Shown here: positions 47,414-57,574 of the stretch, one piece after another | Layout of the letters: each line of letters begins with the position of its first letter | How positions within the stretch are numbered: position 1 is the stretch's first letter | Virus record (IMG/VR): IMGVR_UViG_3300032223_002350 | Location: 1 to 62,505 of that record | Origin: a virus | DNA: 62,505 nucleotides | Reading direction: 5' to 3' (one strand) | Notes under the pieces: generated by a model | Database searches by the model: none | What the model saw: only the letters and a program-made list of their open reading frames with translations | What the model was told of the DNA's origin: nothing | Position numbers and translations under genes: made by a program

Positions 47414-48106
47414 CGTAGGTCTTGTCCACTTGGTATAATCTCCTCCGATGAAATCTGTGATCCCAAGAAAAGTTTTATTTAGAGTTTCAGTCAATCTTTT
47501 ATTAGTATCTATGATCCCAGCTCTAGTATCATATTGAGATATCCTTACAGAATTTAAAGGTCCTGTGAGCTTCCAAAATATTTGTCCAATCATATACATA
47601 GAGACATCATATTGAACATCTCCATTTTGAATATTTGCATACTCATCTGATGATATTTCTACTACATACCCAATATCATTCACTCTTTTTGCAAAATTTC
47701 TTATAATATATCCTCTGTCATAATCACTTTGTAGTGGATTTGGATAATACGGTATAGGTCCTCCAATTGGATTTGTCATTGTCGAGCTTGGAATCTTTGT
47801 AGTTGGCTTCATTATTTTCTGAGAAGTAGCCACTGTGAGATTTGTAAGTCCCGAAGTAACTTTTGCCATGGCGCTTATTACAGCAGCTGGCAGAGTTTTA
47901 TTAGTAAGAGCTGGAGCATTTTGGTATTGATTTATTGGCGTTAAAAGTTGATTTGGACCCGTTAAAGGATCTGCGCCTGAATATGCTTTACCGTCATATG
48001 TAATATAGAATTTTCCTTTATAAGGTTGACCATCGGCAGTATAATCTCCACCTGAAGTATTTTGATTAGTCTGTATTCTAAATGATGGATAATATCTTAG
48101 TGACAT
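47408..48106 (-). CDS. virion/baseplate-associated protein, 232 aa
   Basis: A Tyr- and Pro-rich N-terminal half (DGQPYKGKFYITYDGKAYSG), a middle PIGGPIPYYPNPLQSDYDRGY and a C-terminal alpha/beta part (ISSDEYANIQNGDVQYDV). It lies 3 nt from the 1447-residue baseplate gene, so it is probably structural. The exact family is unknown. Confidence 0.6.
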   Translation of the reverse strand: MSLRYYPSFRIQTNQNTSGGDYTADGQPYKGKFYITYDGKAYSGADPLTGPNQLLTPINQYQNAPALTNKTLPAAVISAMAKVTSGLTNLTVATSQKIMKPTTKIPSSTMTNPIGGPIPYYPNPLQSDYDRGYIIRNFAKRVNDIGYVVEISSDEYANIQNGDVQYDVSMYMIGQIFWKLTGPLNSVRISQYDTRAGIIDTNKRLTETLNKTFLGITDFIGGDYTKWTRPTT

Positions 48107-48108
48107 AA

Positions 48109-51100
48109 TTAAACTATTAAGGGAGGATCATTAAAAATTCTATTAGCAGCCGCTATTCTATTTTGAAATTCTGGTTTACCAGGTTTTTCATAATCTTCCA
48201 TTATAATACGAGTGGCTTCTTCTACACTAATGGCTGCTTTTATTTTATTTCGAAGAGGTAAATCTTTTAATAACTCAGACATTACAAATTGTAACTGAAT
48301 CATTAGATCATTAATAGATTTATTTTTTTGTTCTGCGAATTTTCTTAAATTATCTTGTCTATCTGACGCTGTCCATTGTGCAATTCCATAACCAACATCA
48401 TGAGTTAATGGAGGCGTATTTTCTATTTGTGATGCATTAGGATCCCATTTACTTTCTTGATAAAAATTTCCTACAAATCCAGAAGCTTGTGCTGGAGTGA
48501 ATTTTTGAGCTATGAAAAATTTGTATATTGTTTTAGCATTTTCTGATAGTACTACATTGTCTGATGTTGTTATTGCTGGAGGAATAAAAGGATGTTCTTT
48601 ATATTTTATATTTTGCAATGTATCATCATAATCTTTTTGATCTCTCATTAATGTCATGAAACCTTCTATAGACGTAGTCCATTCATTATTTGAGATTGTG
48701 TGCGTCATTCTTGCTATTGAGAAAGCGGGTCTTTTATCTACTAAATTTGCTCTGCTATATCTATATGGCATTACATTTTCACTTACTGTAAAAAGCTGAA
48801 ATGGATAAAGACCTGACATTCCATCTATTGTAATATTGGTTTTCATTGGAATAATCATCGCAGTTGCTGCTCCAGCAGATTCATTCTTTCTTTTTGCAAT
48901 TGCATTTGTATAGTAACTTAAAGCTCTTTCAACAGAATTAGCATTCATATACTCAGTCTTTGCATCTTTTTGAAATGCCTCTTGTTTTGATATAGCAGTA
49001 TATATAGTCTTTACAATTGTATTAAAGTTTACTTGTGCTTCAAATTCAGCAAAATTATCCTTGCTTTCTTTATCTGATGCTACACTATCAACGGCGCCTT
49101 TTATAAATCTGTCATAAGTTCCTTTATTATATATACCAAAATCAGATGTATTTTTTGCAGTAGCCACTTGATTACCTGGTATTGGATTTGCGGATATAGC
49201 CAAAAGACTTGCTATTCTTCCACTCATATCAGTTCTCATTTCAAATGCTCTTGCTATAGATTTATTTCCATATACTGGGATTTCAAATGATGTAGAGCCG
49301 TCTATTCCGTCTTGCATTACTGATTTTGCTATTGCATCAGGAGCTCCTTGTAATTGATCATCTGTTATTATATAGCAATTTGAATTATCATTGTAAGAAA
49401 GTCTAAATGCATTATATCCACCTAAAGCTTTATTAAGTTCAAGTAATATCTTTTCTATAGTTGTTTGAAAAAATACTTGACCTGTTTCACTATTATTTCT
49501 CTGTTCTTTTATAATTCTAAGAAGATAGTTTATATCAGTCATTACATACATTAATTTTCCAACATATCCATTTGGTGTATCTTTTCCTAGTGGATTTTTG
49601 AAAGTTGTATTAAGTGCTGGACTAAGTACATCTTGTTTAAAACTAAATAGAGGTTCTGGAGATATATTTGATCCTGATGCTTTAGTAAAAAGAGTTCTAT
49701 TTTTATCTATGTTTTTAAATAACTTATCGTATCCAGTATCTCCTCCCATAAATGGCACTAAAAACTTAAAAGGATCTAATGACATTTGACTTTGATTACT
49801 TAAAAAGAAATTAGTATTTGGATTAAAATCTATATAAGTCATTGGAACTATAGTATCTCCTTTTTTCAAAGCTTCTGTATTCTCTGTATTATAGAGCATT
49901 GCAGTATGATTGAGGAATAAAAAGAATAGTCCTAGTGGTATGTATACTGAAATTTGCTTATCAGCTGCTGCAGATACTCCTATATCAGCCGTTTCTCCAA
50001 TATCATTAATAAAGAAATTAAATAGTGTTTTAAAATCTACTTGAGGTATATTTTGTAAGAGACTGTCTTTAAGAACTCCATTCTCATCATATACATTCTC
50101 TGAAGACATTAAATAGTAATTATTTCCATAAGATAGATTAATACCAAGTCTTTCTTTGCTATTTATACTAGCTTCTACATATTTTTTTAAAGTATCAGTT
50201 GGATAATCTTTGATTTTTGGTATACCATTTGAGAAAAAACTAGAATAGCAACCTTCTGAAAATAAATCACTTATAAATTTATCATCGCTAGTTTGTTGTA
50301 TTGTATCTTTATGAAAAACAGAATTTATTTCTCTAAGAAATATAGATCTTAACATAAGTTCTAAAGTCGACTGTGATTCTGTTGTTAATTTAACTTGTTC
50401 TGCACTATAATCATTTTCTATTTTATTTTTAGTATCCATATTTCGAGCTGATGCATCTCTATTTGCTGCAGCGACAGCAGCATTATATTTTTGCAAATCT
50501 TTATTTTCTGATAGATCTTGATTTCCTTCTATAGAACCTATAAATGATAAGTCAGCGATTCTAATTTTACCAAAATCATCAGTTTGCGATCCACCCAGTC
50601 TTATTTTGTACTCAGACTGTTCATTACCATTACTATCAACTACTTGTAATAAGATATTTGTATTTAATTTGCTATTTGGATGAAGTATTGGGACTTTATT
50701 ACTTATTTCTAATATTTTATATTTTGTATTAGGATCTGTAAAATACTCTTGTGCTTTTGCATTTTCCCCTTTTGGAAAATTTAAAGTAATGCTAAATGCT
50801 GTATCTGATGGATTAATAGCCCCAAAGTAAGTATAGTCTATAAAATAGTCGCTTGCTCCGGTTTTATTTTCATTAACCAATACATCAAAATAATTAGAGT
50901 ACGTTTTTTTCCAACTTGATTGTGTATTTACTCCACCTTCTATTTTTAATGTACTATCTTGTTTATTTGTAATAATAGAATTTATTTGACTTATATTTAA
51001 TTTAACGTATGTTGGAGTATCTTGGCCTTGTATATTAGATGATGCAATGTATTTATCAACTATATTATTCCCAAAATCAAAAGACTTAACGAAATATATT

Positions 51101-52452
51101 ATCCCAGGATCCATATTATTTTCTAAATAATAAGCTTTTAGATTTGTAGAAGTTGAAGACAGACTTATATCATGAGTATCTTTATATGTATTTGTTGATA
51201 CTATAATTTTTTCTAAACTATATTGAACGCTGCCTGGTAATATTGGTTGAATTTGTGATTGACCCCGTAAAGTAGTTGCCGTACTACTAATTACTGGTGA
51301 TGGTGGCGTAACTGTTACTCCATTTACAGTAATGGGTTGTGAAGTTGGTGTAGGCCTCGGATTTTTTATATTAACAATTCCACCAGTTAAATTACCAGTA
51401 TTATATAATAAGATAGTATAAGGATCTGTTATTTTTAACTTAGCAAATCCTTCAGAATCAGAATTTTTTAATTGTTCATTTGCAGCTTCTATTTCTTCAT
51501 TCTTTTTTTTATTATTTTCATCAGCTGCTTTTTTTTCAGCTTCTGTTTTTTCTATATTTAAGTATGCTCTTAGTTGATTTTGGTATGCTTTTGAAAATAT
51601 ATCTATGTGATTTATAGGAAAATTACCCATGACAGCACCCAATGACATCGCTTTTACTGTGCAATCATATCCACCATCAGCATTCATACCGAAATCAAAA
51701 TGAGTAATTAAACCCAGCATTCCACCATAATTTCCATATGACTGTCTAATATTTGTTGATATTTTTATGTTTATATCTTCTTTTGTTAAACTAGTATCAA
51801 ATGGATTATCTATCATGAATTTTTCTGATGATTGTAGTATTCCACTATTATCGTAGTATTTTGCATGACCATATTCTATCAATACTGTAAAACCAGGTCT
51901 AAAATATAGCGCATCCATAATATCAAGTTGGAGTTTATCCCATACTTTAAAATTTATAGTAGCTTGTCTAAGAGATCCTAAACGACCAGTTGATTCTATC
52001 GTAACTGAAGTAATACCTGGCATTGGTCTATATCCAAAATTATTTATTTCACTTTGAGTTCCTGTGATATTATATGCACCACCTAGATCTATGCCTGATC
52101 TTAATTGCATTTGTTTATCTTTCCAAATAGATGTGCCACCATATAATATAAAATTCTTTGATAAATCTTCTTCTTTTCCAATCTGATTACCTGTAAGATC
52201 TTGGTAATATTTAAAAAGAGATGTAGGTGTTGTTATTTTTTCATATGTGCTTAAAGATGTATCATGCACATTTGCTATATTAACGGAAGATATTGCTCTT
52301 ATCCAAGCACCTTTATTTGCAAGATACAGAATATTATCATCATCTCTAGTTTTTTGAGATCCTAATTCACTTCTTGTTTTTAATTGATCTGCTGCCCACT
52401 TATACATTGGGTACCCAGCTATATTACATATTCTATCTAATTCTTGATTCAT
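48109..52452 (-). CDS. giant baseplate/tail protein with C-terminal lysin domain, 1447 aa
   Basis: Most of the protein is beta-rich with Asn/Ser/Thr-rich loops. A coiled coil lies near residues 300-325 and a Pro/Thr linker near 360-385. The last 140 residues (KTIYKFFIAQKFTPAQASG, FVGNFYQESKWDPNA with the catalytic-type Glu, GYGIAQWTASDRQ) match the Phage_lysozyme2 tail-lysin family, which cuts peptidoglycan during DNA injection. It is probably the hub or puncturing component. Its length is unusual for a baseplate lysin protein, and the N-terminal identity is not clear. Confidence 0.7.
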   Translation of the reverse strand: MNQELDRICNIAGYPMYKWAADQLKTRSELGSQKTRDDDNILYLANKGAWIRAISSVNIANVHDTSLSTYEKITTPTSLFKYYQDLTGNQIGKEEDLSKNFILYGGTSIWKDKQMQLRSGIDLGGAYNITGTQSEINNFGYRPMPGITSVTIESTGRLGSLRQATINFKVWDKLQLDIMDALYFRPGFTVLIEYGHAKYYDNSGILQSSEKFMIDNPFDTSLTKEDINIKISTNIRQSYGNYGGMLGLITHFDFGMNADGGYDCTVKAMSLGAVMGNFPINHIDIFSKAYQNQLRAYLNIEKTEAEKKAADENNKKKNEEIEAANEQLKNSDSEGFAKLKITDPYTILLYNTGNLTGGIVNIKNPRPTPTSQPITVNGVTVTPPSPVISSTATTLRGQSQIQPILPGSVQYSLEKIIVSTNTYKDTHDISLSSTSTNLKAYYLENNMDPGIIYFVKSFDFGNNIVDKYIASSNIQGQDTPTYVKLNISQINSIITNKQDSTLKIEGGVNTQSSWKKTYSNYFDVLVNENKTGASDYFIDYTYFGAINPSDTAFSITLNFPKGENAKAQEYFTDPNTKYKILEISNKVPILHPNSKLNTNILLQVVDSNGNEQSEYKIRLGGSQTDDFGKIRIADLSFIGSIEGNQDLSENKDLQKYNAAVAAANRDASARNMDTKNKIENDYSAEQVKLTTESQSTLELMLRSIFLREINSVFHKDTIQQTSDDKFISDLFSEGCYSSFFSNGIPKIKDYPTDTLKKYVEASINSKERLGINLSYGNNYYLMSSENVYDENGVLKDSLLQNIPQVDFKTLFNFFINDIGETADIGVSAAADKQISVYIPLGLFFLFLNHTAMLYNTENTEALKKGDTIVPMTYIDFNPNTNFFLSNQSQMSLDPFKFLVPFMGGDTGYDKLFKNIDKNRTLFTKASGSNISPEPLFSFKQDVLSPALNTTFKNPLGKDTPNGYVGKLMYVMTDINYLLRIIKEQRNNSETGQVFFQTTIEKILLELNKALGGYNAFRLSYNDNSNCYIITDDQLQGAPDAIAKSVMQDGIDGSTSFEIPVYGNKSIARAFEMRTDMSGRIASLLAISANPIPGNQVATAKNTSDFGIYNKGTYDRFIKGAVDSVASDKESKDNFAEFEAQVNFNTIVKTIYTAISKQEAFQKDAKTEYMNANSVERALSYYTNAIAKRKNESAGAATAMIIPMKTNITIDGMSGLYPFQLFTVSENVMPYRYSRANLVDKRPAFSIARMTHTISNNEWTTSIEGFMTLMRDQKDYDDTLQNIKYKEHPFIPPAITTSDNVVLSENAKTIYKFFIAQKFTPAQASGFVGNFYQESKWDPNASQIENTPPLTHDVGYGIAQWTASDRQDNLRKFAEQKNKSINDLMIQLQFVMSELLKDLPLRNKIKAAISVEEATRIIMEDYEKPGKPEFQNRIAAANRIFNDPPLIV

Positions 52453-52460
52453 TTATATAA

Positions 52461-52769
52461 CTATCTAATTCTATTTACTTGATTATATTTACTCACTATT
52501 GATTGTAGATCTATTGGCAATCTCAACTGCATGCCTACTGGAGGAAATAAACTATCTCCTGGAAGTGCATTTGCTGAAGCGATTACCCACCAATATCCAG
52601 TATCACCATAGAAATCTAATGCCATAAGATCTAATCTATCTCCTAAAGTTGTAATTACGTAGCTATCATCATTAGATAGTGGAATATCTGGGTATACTGC
52701 ATTAACATAGAAAGGCACACCTCTTAGACTATTTTTTGTAGTGGATATATTTTGATATCTATTTATCAT
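52461..52769 (-). CDS. LysM-like baseplate protein (gp53-like), 102 aa
   Basis: YVITTLGDRLDLMALDFYGD then YWWVIASANAL and a closing MQLRLPID: the LysM-type turn found in T4 gp53 and tail protein X. It probably joins tail tube and baseplate or touches peptidoglycan. The 4-nt overlap with 52766-54670 supports co-expression. Confidence 0.7.
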   Translation of the reverse strand: MINRYQNISTTKNSLRGVPFYVNAVYPDIPLSNDDSYVITTLGDRLDLMALDFYGDTGYWWVIASANALPGDSLFPPVGMQLRLPIDLQSIVSKYNQVNRIR

Positions 52770-54670
52770 GCTACTATGGTATTATTTGATACAGAATTTG
52801 TTTCATAATAATCTGGTCCATTATATTGAGTACTTCCTGGTCCTGTTCCAAAATTATTTGGTTGAATTGGAGGTGCTGTTGGAGTTGGTGTTGAAAAAAT
52901 AGATTGTGGATTTAAATTATTACCAGTACTTACTTTTCCATTAGATTTTATTACTGTATTATTTATATCAATGAATGAGTTATTTGGATTTCCTATTATA
53001 GGTTTTGCTGTAAATTCATCTGTAAATCTTTGAGGTAAATTACTGAATATTGGTTTAAATGATATTGCTACTTCTAATACATGAGGTAATTCTTGAACGT
53101 CAGTAGAACTTTCTAAATTTATTTCCCAAGGAGTATTATTATCCACTGTTACATTTACACTTTCCAAAAATCCAGGAACGCGATAGAGATAGTCACCCAG
53201 AGTTATTTTTACTACGGGAGCTCTCATTATATTTGTATTTGGAGAATAGTCTGGATATACTTGAGATATTAGATAATTAAGCTTATTATATAGAGGTTTT
53301 AATTCTGATCTTGAAAATGCGGCAATCTTAAAAGAGAATGATATTGCTCTTGTAAATCCTTGATATGTATGAAATTCTTCACCACGACCCATATATCTAA
53401 ATGAATTTAATACTGCACTATTATTGTCAGTAAATCCATTTGATAATAAAGCTCTAAATATAAGCGCAGTTGAATATTTACTATCATCATTGCTTAAACA
53501 CTCAAATCCAAGTTTTATAGAATCTGTATATCCTAAAGCTTGCCAAGGATCTATATCATTTTTAAATACAGTAGGCATGCCAGAATTGATTTTATCTGAT
53601 GAAACTGATATTATATAGCTTGTTGGTTTTCCTTGTGGAAGAGTAGGATCTATTATACCAGGATTACTTATGCCTATTCTATTTTCCATGTTTATATTTG
53701 GATACCAAGTTAATTGAGCATACTTATACCCCTGTGTCCCTTGTCTAAAATCTTTTATACTATTTGTAATAACTGGTGCACCTTGAATTGCATTCTTTTT
53801 TGCAATCTGAGCATAATTCATTACATTTGGAAGCGTATTAAGTGTAGTATCAACAGCTCTTCTGACTATTGTATCTCCAACTCCATATGAAGAATTAGGA
53901 CCTCCTGGATAATTAAAAAGTAATGTTGAATTTGCTGATATACCTAAACTTTTTGCTAATAGTATATTTTCTGCAGATGATAGAAATTGATCAAATGAAG
54001 AAAACATATTTGAAGATATATTCGATATTTTTAGGTTTCTTAATATCGCAAGTCTATTTGTTACTGCAGAGTTTGTTATATTTTGTATTCCGACAGTAGT
54101 TGCATAGAAATCATCTTGTATCCCAAAATTATCTGATCCAACTCTTGCTATATGAGCACCAGTACCTTCAACTTTAATTTGGTTAAGAAGATTATCAATA
54201 GAATAAACTCTCGTATTACTTATCAATCCTGGAAGAGTTTTAGTATTATCAGATGATCTCATACTTACTCCGGTCTCAGTCTTTGGATTCATAAACTGCA
54301 ATGTCTGCTGCTTATCATTAAAGATGGTACCTTTAGCGCTATTTAAAAATGCCTTAATTCTTTGAAAATCAATATTATTTGATGGATATGTACCACCTCT
54401 TTTCGGAAAATCAGAAAGAGTTGAATTTGCCACAGAAATAGTGCCATCAGGAGTATTTGCATTTCCGTTAGTATCAAATTTAATATAAGGAAGTCCTGAA
54501 TCACCCCCACCTTTCTGGTCATTACCAAACTTCAGTGATGTATATTGGGTTTTGAGGTTTACTAATGCAATATCAAACGTGGCATATGGAAGTCCTGAGC
54601 TACCTCCGCCTTTCTGGTCATTACCAAACTTCAGCGATGTATATTGTGTTGTTAGGTTTACAAGTGCCAT
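52766..54670 (-). CDS. tail/baseplate structural protein with N-terminal duplication, 634 aa
   Basis: The first 67 residues are two 33-residue copies (ALVNLTTQYTSLKFGNDQKG..., then the same with T to K and S to D). The C-terminal part has ITLGDYLYRVPGFLESVNVTV, a phage tail structural pattern. It lies between the tape-measure-like and LysM-like genes. It could be a baseplate wedge or tail connector protein. The duplicated Gly-rich start may be an exposed tail-tip segment. Confidence 0.65.
   Translation of the reverse strand: MALVNLTTQYTSLKFGNDQKGGGSSGLPYATFDIALVNLKTQYTSLKFGNDQKGGGDSGLPYIKFDTNGNANTPDGTISVANSTLSDFPKRGGTYPSNNIDFQRIKAFLNSAKGTIFNDKQQTLQFMNPKTETGVSMRSSDNTKTLPGLISNTRVYSIDNLLNQIKVEGTGAHIARVGSDNFGIQDDFYATTVGIQNITNSAVTNRLAILRNLKISNISSNMFSSFDQFLSSAENILLAKSLGISANSTLLFNYPGGPNSSYGVGDTIVRRAVDTTLNTLPNVMNYAQIAKKNAIQGAPVITNSIKDFRQGTQGYKYAQLTWYPNINMENRIGISNPGIIDPTLPQGKPTSYIISVSSDKINSGMPTVFKNDIDPWQALGYTDSIKLGFECLSNDDSKYSTALIFRALLSNGFTDNNSAVLNSFRYMGRGEEFHTYQGFTRAISFSFKIAAFSRSELKPLYNKLNYLISQVYPDYSPNTNIMRAPVVKITLGDYLYRVPGFLESVNVTVDNNTPWEINLESSTDVQELPHVLEVAISFKPIFSNLPQRFTDEFTAKPIIGNPNNSFIDINNTVIKSNGKVSTGNNLNPQSIFSTPTPTAPPIQPNNFGTGPGSTQYNGPDYYETNSVSNNTIVA
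54470..54667 (-). repeat. two 99-bp coding tandem repeats
   Basis: Residues 2-34 and 35-67 of the 634-residue tail protein are encoded by near-identical 99-base units, such as the shared block TTTCTGGTCATTACCAAACT. Confidence 0.8.
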
Positions 54671-54672
54671 AA

Positions 54673-57048
54673 TTAATGTGGGTATATAGAGTTATTCCGG
54701 GGTAACATATAATGATTGCTTGTATTATCAGCAGGTGCGGCTGATTGGGCAAATTTTATTGATTGTCTACCAAGTACTTCTCCATCTGATACATTAGTTA
54801 TATGAGCAGTTAAAAGTATTGATTGAGTATTTTGGTTTGTTGCTGGAGTTGTTGATATTGGTGTTGGATTTGTAGAACTTGCAGCTTCATTTTGTGCTGC
54901 TGCTTTTGATACTGAAATCATTTCTCCTAATGCATTAGATCCTTCATTTGCAGCATAAGCAGCAACTCCTAATTTTGCTGCACCTGCCATTAAAGCCCAA
55001 CCTCTTGGGTCTACTCCGTAACTCTTAACAAGAAGTAATAAACCTACAGCTCCTTCTAAAGCAGCTATAATTCCGGCTATTTTTGCAAAACCAGATAACA
55101 TCAACCTAAGATTTTCTGGTAGATTTGTAAAAAATGTTCCTACGCCTTTTAATACGCCTTCAATTTTTTTCAACCACCCATGCAATACTTCTGAATTAGA
55201 AGCCATACTAAGAAATCCATTTATAGTTTTCCCAAGTTCTCCTTCAAGCATTTGACCCAATGTCATCTTAATATTATCTATGAAAGTTCCTATTTTTTCA
55301 GACATAGCCGCAGTAAGATACTGTTGTGCACCAGCCTCTTTCATTTTTTGGACTATTTGGTCTTCGGTAAGATTTCTATCTTTTAAAGCTTGGTACATCT
55401 GAGAAGCGCTCAAAGACGCATCTACTCCTAATTTATTTGCTATCTGCTGTTTTTGTATGATCTCTGAGACTTTGTCAGCTGTGAGTCCCATTGCGTTTGC
55501 ATAAGTCTCTTGAGCTAAAGTATTCATATTATTCCACTTGTCCATTGTAGGAATCCTCTTTCCAATCTCCTCCATCATGCCTTTTGTGTCATGTGCAAGA
55601 GCGAGTCTTCTTAGCTGTTGTAGATTAAGATCTTCTCCTGTGAATAACTGCGCTTCAAATTCTTTAGATATACTGCCTTCAAAATCAAGGAACTGGTCTG
55701 TTGTTCCCTGTATTTCATTCAAAGAAAGTCCTAGCTTTTTAGCTCTGACAACTGCTTCTGCAAGAGCTGGCACATTGCCTCTGAAGTTCATGAGTACTGT
55801 AGCAGAGACTTTTGATATCTCACCCATCATCTGCTTCTGGGACATCATCACTTTATTTCTGCCACCTTCTACCATCCTTATGGCATTGATAGTATCAAAA
55901 GTGTCTTTAAATGACTTTCCGCTAAGAGCTGAGTTTGCGTTTATGGCTTCAAGATCTGTTGCAGTTAACCCAAATTGTCTTTGAAGAAGAGTAGCTGTTT
56001 GGAGCATCTCATCGTTCATTGGAGCTATGAATCCAAGACTCTCTGACATGCTATTAAATGCTGCTGCAATTTTACTAGTCCTTAAAAACAGAGGACCTGA
56101 ATTAAGAGCCATGTCTTGAAAATGATTCATCATACCCCTAGCATCATCCTCTCCTACTCCAAGATTCTTTCCAAATTCAAATATGCTGTCATTCCAGCCA
56201 GTTATAAGTCCAAATACTTTTTGAGCAATATCTTTTATAAAACTGAAAGCCGTGCCTATGCCTGAGAATATGGCATTATTTGCCTTTGCTATCATTCCTG
56301 CACCAATAAGAGGATCATTTAGGCCCTCTTTTATTGCTTTTTTAAATCCTATAAACATTACTCTTGTACTAGAGTATCCTTTTCTAGCGGCTTCTACCAT
56401 TGCTTCATAAGCCTCAGTTCCTACTTGAATATTTGTACCAAGCATCTTAGCAGCTGCTCCAGCAAAACCTATAGTTTTTTGTACCTTTTTCTCAATACTT
56501 AATTGAATTTCTAATTGTTTAGCTATATCTTCATCTATTTTTTCTGTAGCTAATTTTTGTGCATATACAGATTCTAATAACCCCAATTGGCTATTTAGAT
56601 TATCTACATTTTGTTGATGTAATATTATAGCGTCTTCTAATTCTTTATCACTTGTAGTTCTATTTATATTAAACCTATCTTTTTCTGCTGTAGCTAAATT
56701 TTCTACAGCTTTTATATAAGTAGAAACTTTCTTTTTATTAACACTAGCAGTATTTTTTTCTAACTCAGATAGATCTAACTGATTCTTATATCTCTCTTTG
56801 GTAATTTTAGAAAGTTTAATTTGAATTTCTTTTGTGTTGATTTGAGATTGGTCTAAAGTTCCCAAAACTGACTCTATGTCTTTGTACGTCTTTAGCGTAT
56901 TCTTTAATTCGCGTACAGATTCCTTCAACATGTCACGAAAATCACCCTCTATTCTAAGCTGTTCTTTAGCATAATCATACAGTATTTTTGCTGTATCTAT
57001 TTTACTCTTTTGATCTTGATCGCCAGCTTTTTTATTCTCGTCTGCCAT
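54673..57048 (-). CDS. tape-measure-like tail protein, 791 aa
   Basis: A charged N-terminal coil (about residues 1-190: KILYDYAKEQLRIEGDF, ESVRELKNTLKTYK) precedes a central Gly/Ala-rich region, weakly hydrophobic helices (near 655-690, FAKIAGIIAALEGAVGLLLL) and a polar tail. This layout and its place between the gp26-like and baseplate genes fit a tail-length ruler. It might also be a baseplate hub; T4 gp29 has a similar position and length. Confidence 0.65.
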   Translation of the reverse strand: MADENKKAGDQDQKSKIDTAKILYDYAKEQLRIEGDFRDMLKESVRELKNTLKTYKDIESVLGTLDQSQINTKEIQIKLSKITKERYKNQLDLSELEKNTASVNKKKVSTYIKAVENLATAEKDRFNINRTTSDKELEDAIILHQQNVDNLNSQLGLLESVYAQKLATEKIDEDIAKQLEIQLSIEKKVQKTIGFAGAAAKMLGTNIQVGTEAYEAMVEAARKGYSSTRVMFIGFKKAIKEGLNDPLIGAGMIAKANNAIFSGIGTAFSFIKDIAQKVFGLITGWNDSIFEFGKNLGVGEDDARGMMNHFQDMALNSGPLFLRTSKIAAAFNSMSESLGFIAPMNDEMLQTATLLQRQFGLTATDLEAINANSALSGKSFKDTFDTINAIRMVEGGRNKVMMSQKQMMGEISKVSATVLMNFRGNVPALAEAVVRAKKLGLSLNEIQGTTDQFLDFEGSISKEFEAQLFTGEDLNLQQLRRLALAHDTKGMMEEIGKRIPTMDKWNNMNTLAQETYANAMGLTADKVSEIIQKQQIANKLGVDASLSASQMYQALKDRNLTEDQIVQKMKEAGAQQYLTAAMSEKIGTFIDNIKMTLGQMLEGELGKTINGFLSMASNSEVLHGWLKKIEGVLKGVGTFFTNLPENLRLMLSGFAKIAGIIAALEGAVGLLLLVKSYGVDPRGWALMAGAAKLGVAAYAANEGSNALGEMISVSKAAAQNEAASSTNPTPISTTPATNQNTQSILLTAHITNVSDGEVLGRQSIKFAQSAAPADNTSNHYMLPRNNSIYPH

Positions 57049-57065
57049 CTGCTAATGTGTATAGG

Positions 57066-57074
57066 TATAAATAT
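57066..57074 (-). promoter_or_regulatory. late promoter motif
   Basis: Minus-strand ATATTTATA, about 18 nt upstream of the tape-measure-like ATG. Confidence 0.5.
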
Positions 57075-57083
57075 CTGACATGA

Positions 57084-57413
57084 CTACTTTTTAGCCTTAG
57101 ATTTAGAAACAAAATCTGGCGGTTTAACCATCGCATTCTTTGTATCATCGGACATCTTGAACTTCTGCATATCAGTCTTCTCTGTTATAGTCTGGGACTG
57201 CTGGTTGCGCTGTTCTTGAACTTTTCCTAGGAATTCATTGATCTTCTTAAGGCTGAATTTTCTATGAGGAATTGGCATACTCCAGACGTCTTGCCAGCTA
57301 AATCCTCCATTTCCATGATAAACTAACTCAAAAACTTCCTGGAGAAATACTGGTCTATACTCTAAGCTTGGAAAAAATGGACAATGAATATATTCAAAAC
57401 CTTCTTTGGGCAT
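57084..57413 (-). CDS. small tail assembly-type protein, 109 aa
   Basis: FEYIHCPFFPSLEYRPVFLQEVFELVYHGNGGFSW (quoted in part: FPSLEYRPVFLQ) is followed by a charged C-terminal half (KINEFLGKVQEQRNQQ) and a Lys-rich end. It is placed between the gp26-like and tape-measure-like genes, where tail-assembly chaperones are often found, but no motif confirms this. Confidence 0.6.
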   Translation of the reverse strand: MPKEGFEYIHCPFFPSLEYRPVFLQEVFELVYHGNGGFSWQDVWSMPIPHRKFSLKKINEFLGKVQEQRNQQSQTITEKTDMQKFKMSDDTKNAMVKPPDFVSKSKAKK

Positions 57414-57418
57414 AATTT

Positions 57419-57574
57419 TTATTTTCTCTTACAGTTATCAAAATGATATCGAGTCATTAGTGGAGCTCCACCTTCTTTATTACAATGAGGACATTTTACT
57501 TTTCTATGAGGTACTCCAATATAAAAAACCTCACTCTTGTCCAGTCTTACATGTCGATATACATACGCTATATA
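57419..57574 (-). pseudogene. remnant of a GIY-YIG homing endonuclease
   Basis: Right after the TAG of the gp26-like gene, in the same frame and with no ATG, the sequence reads AYVYRHVRLDKSEVFYIGV. This is the opening strand of a GIY-YIG nuclease. It is followed directly by KCPHCNKEGGAPLMTRYHFD plus NCK, the zinc finger typical of phage homing endonucleases. The middle of the enzyme (its catalytic Arg and Glu region) is missing, so it is a deletion relic. Readthrough of the TAG would attach 51 residues to the baseplate protein. Confidence 0.6.
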
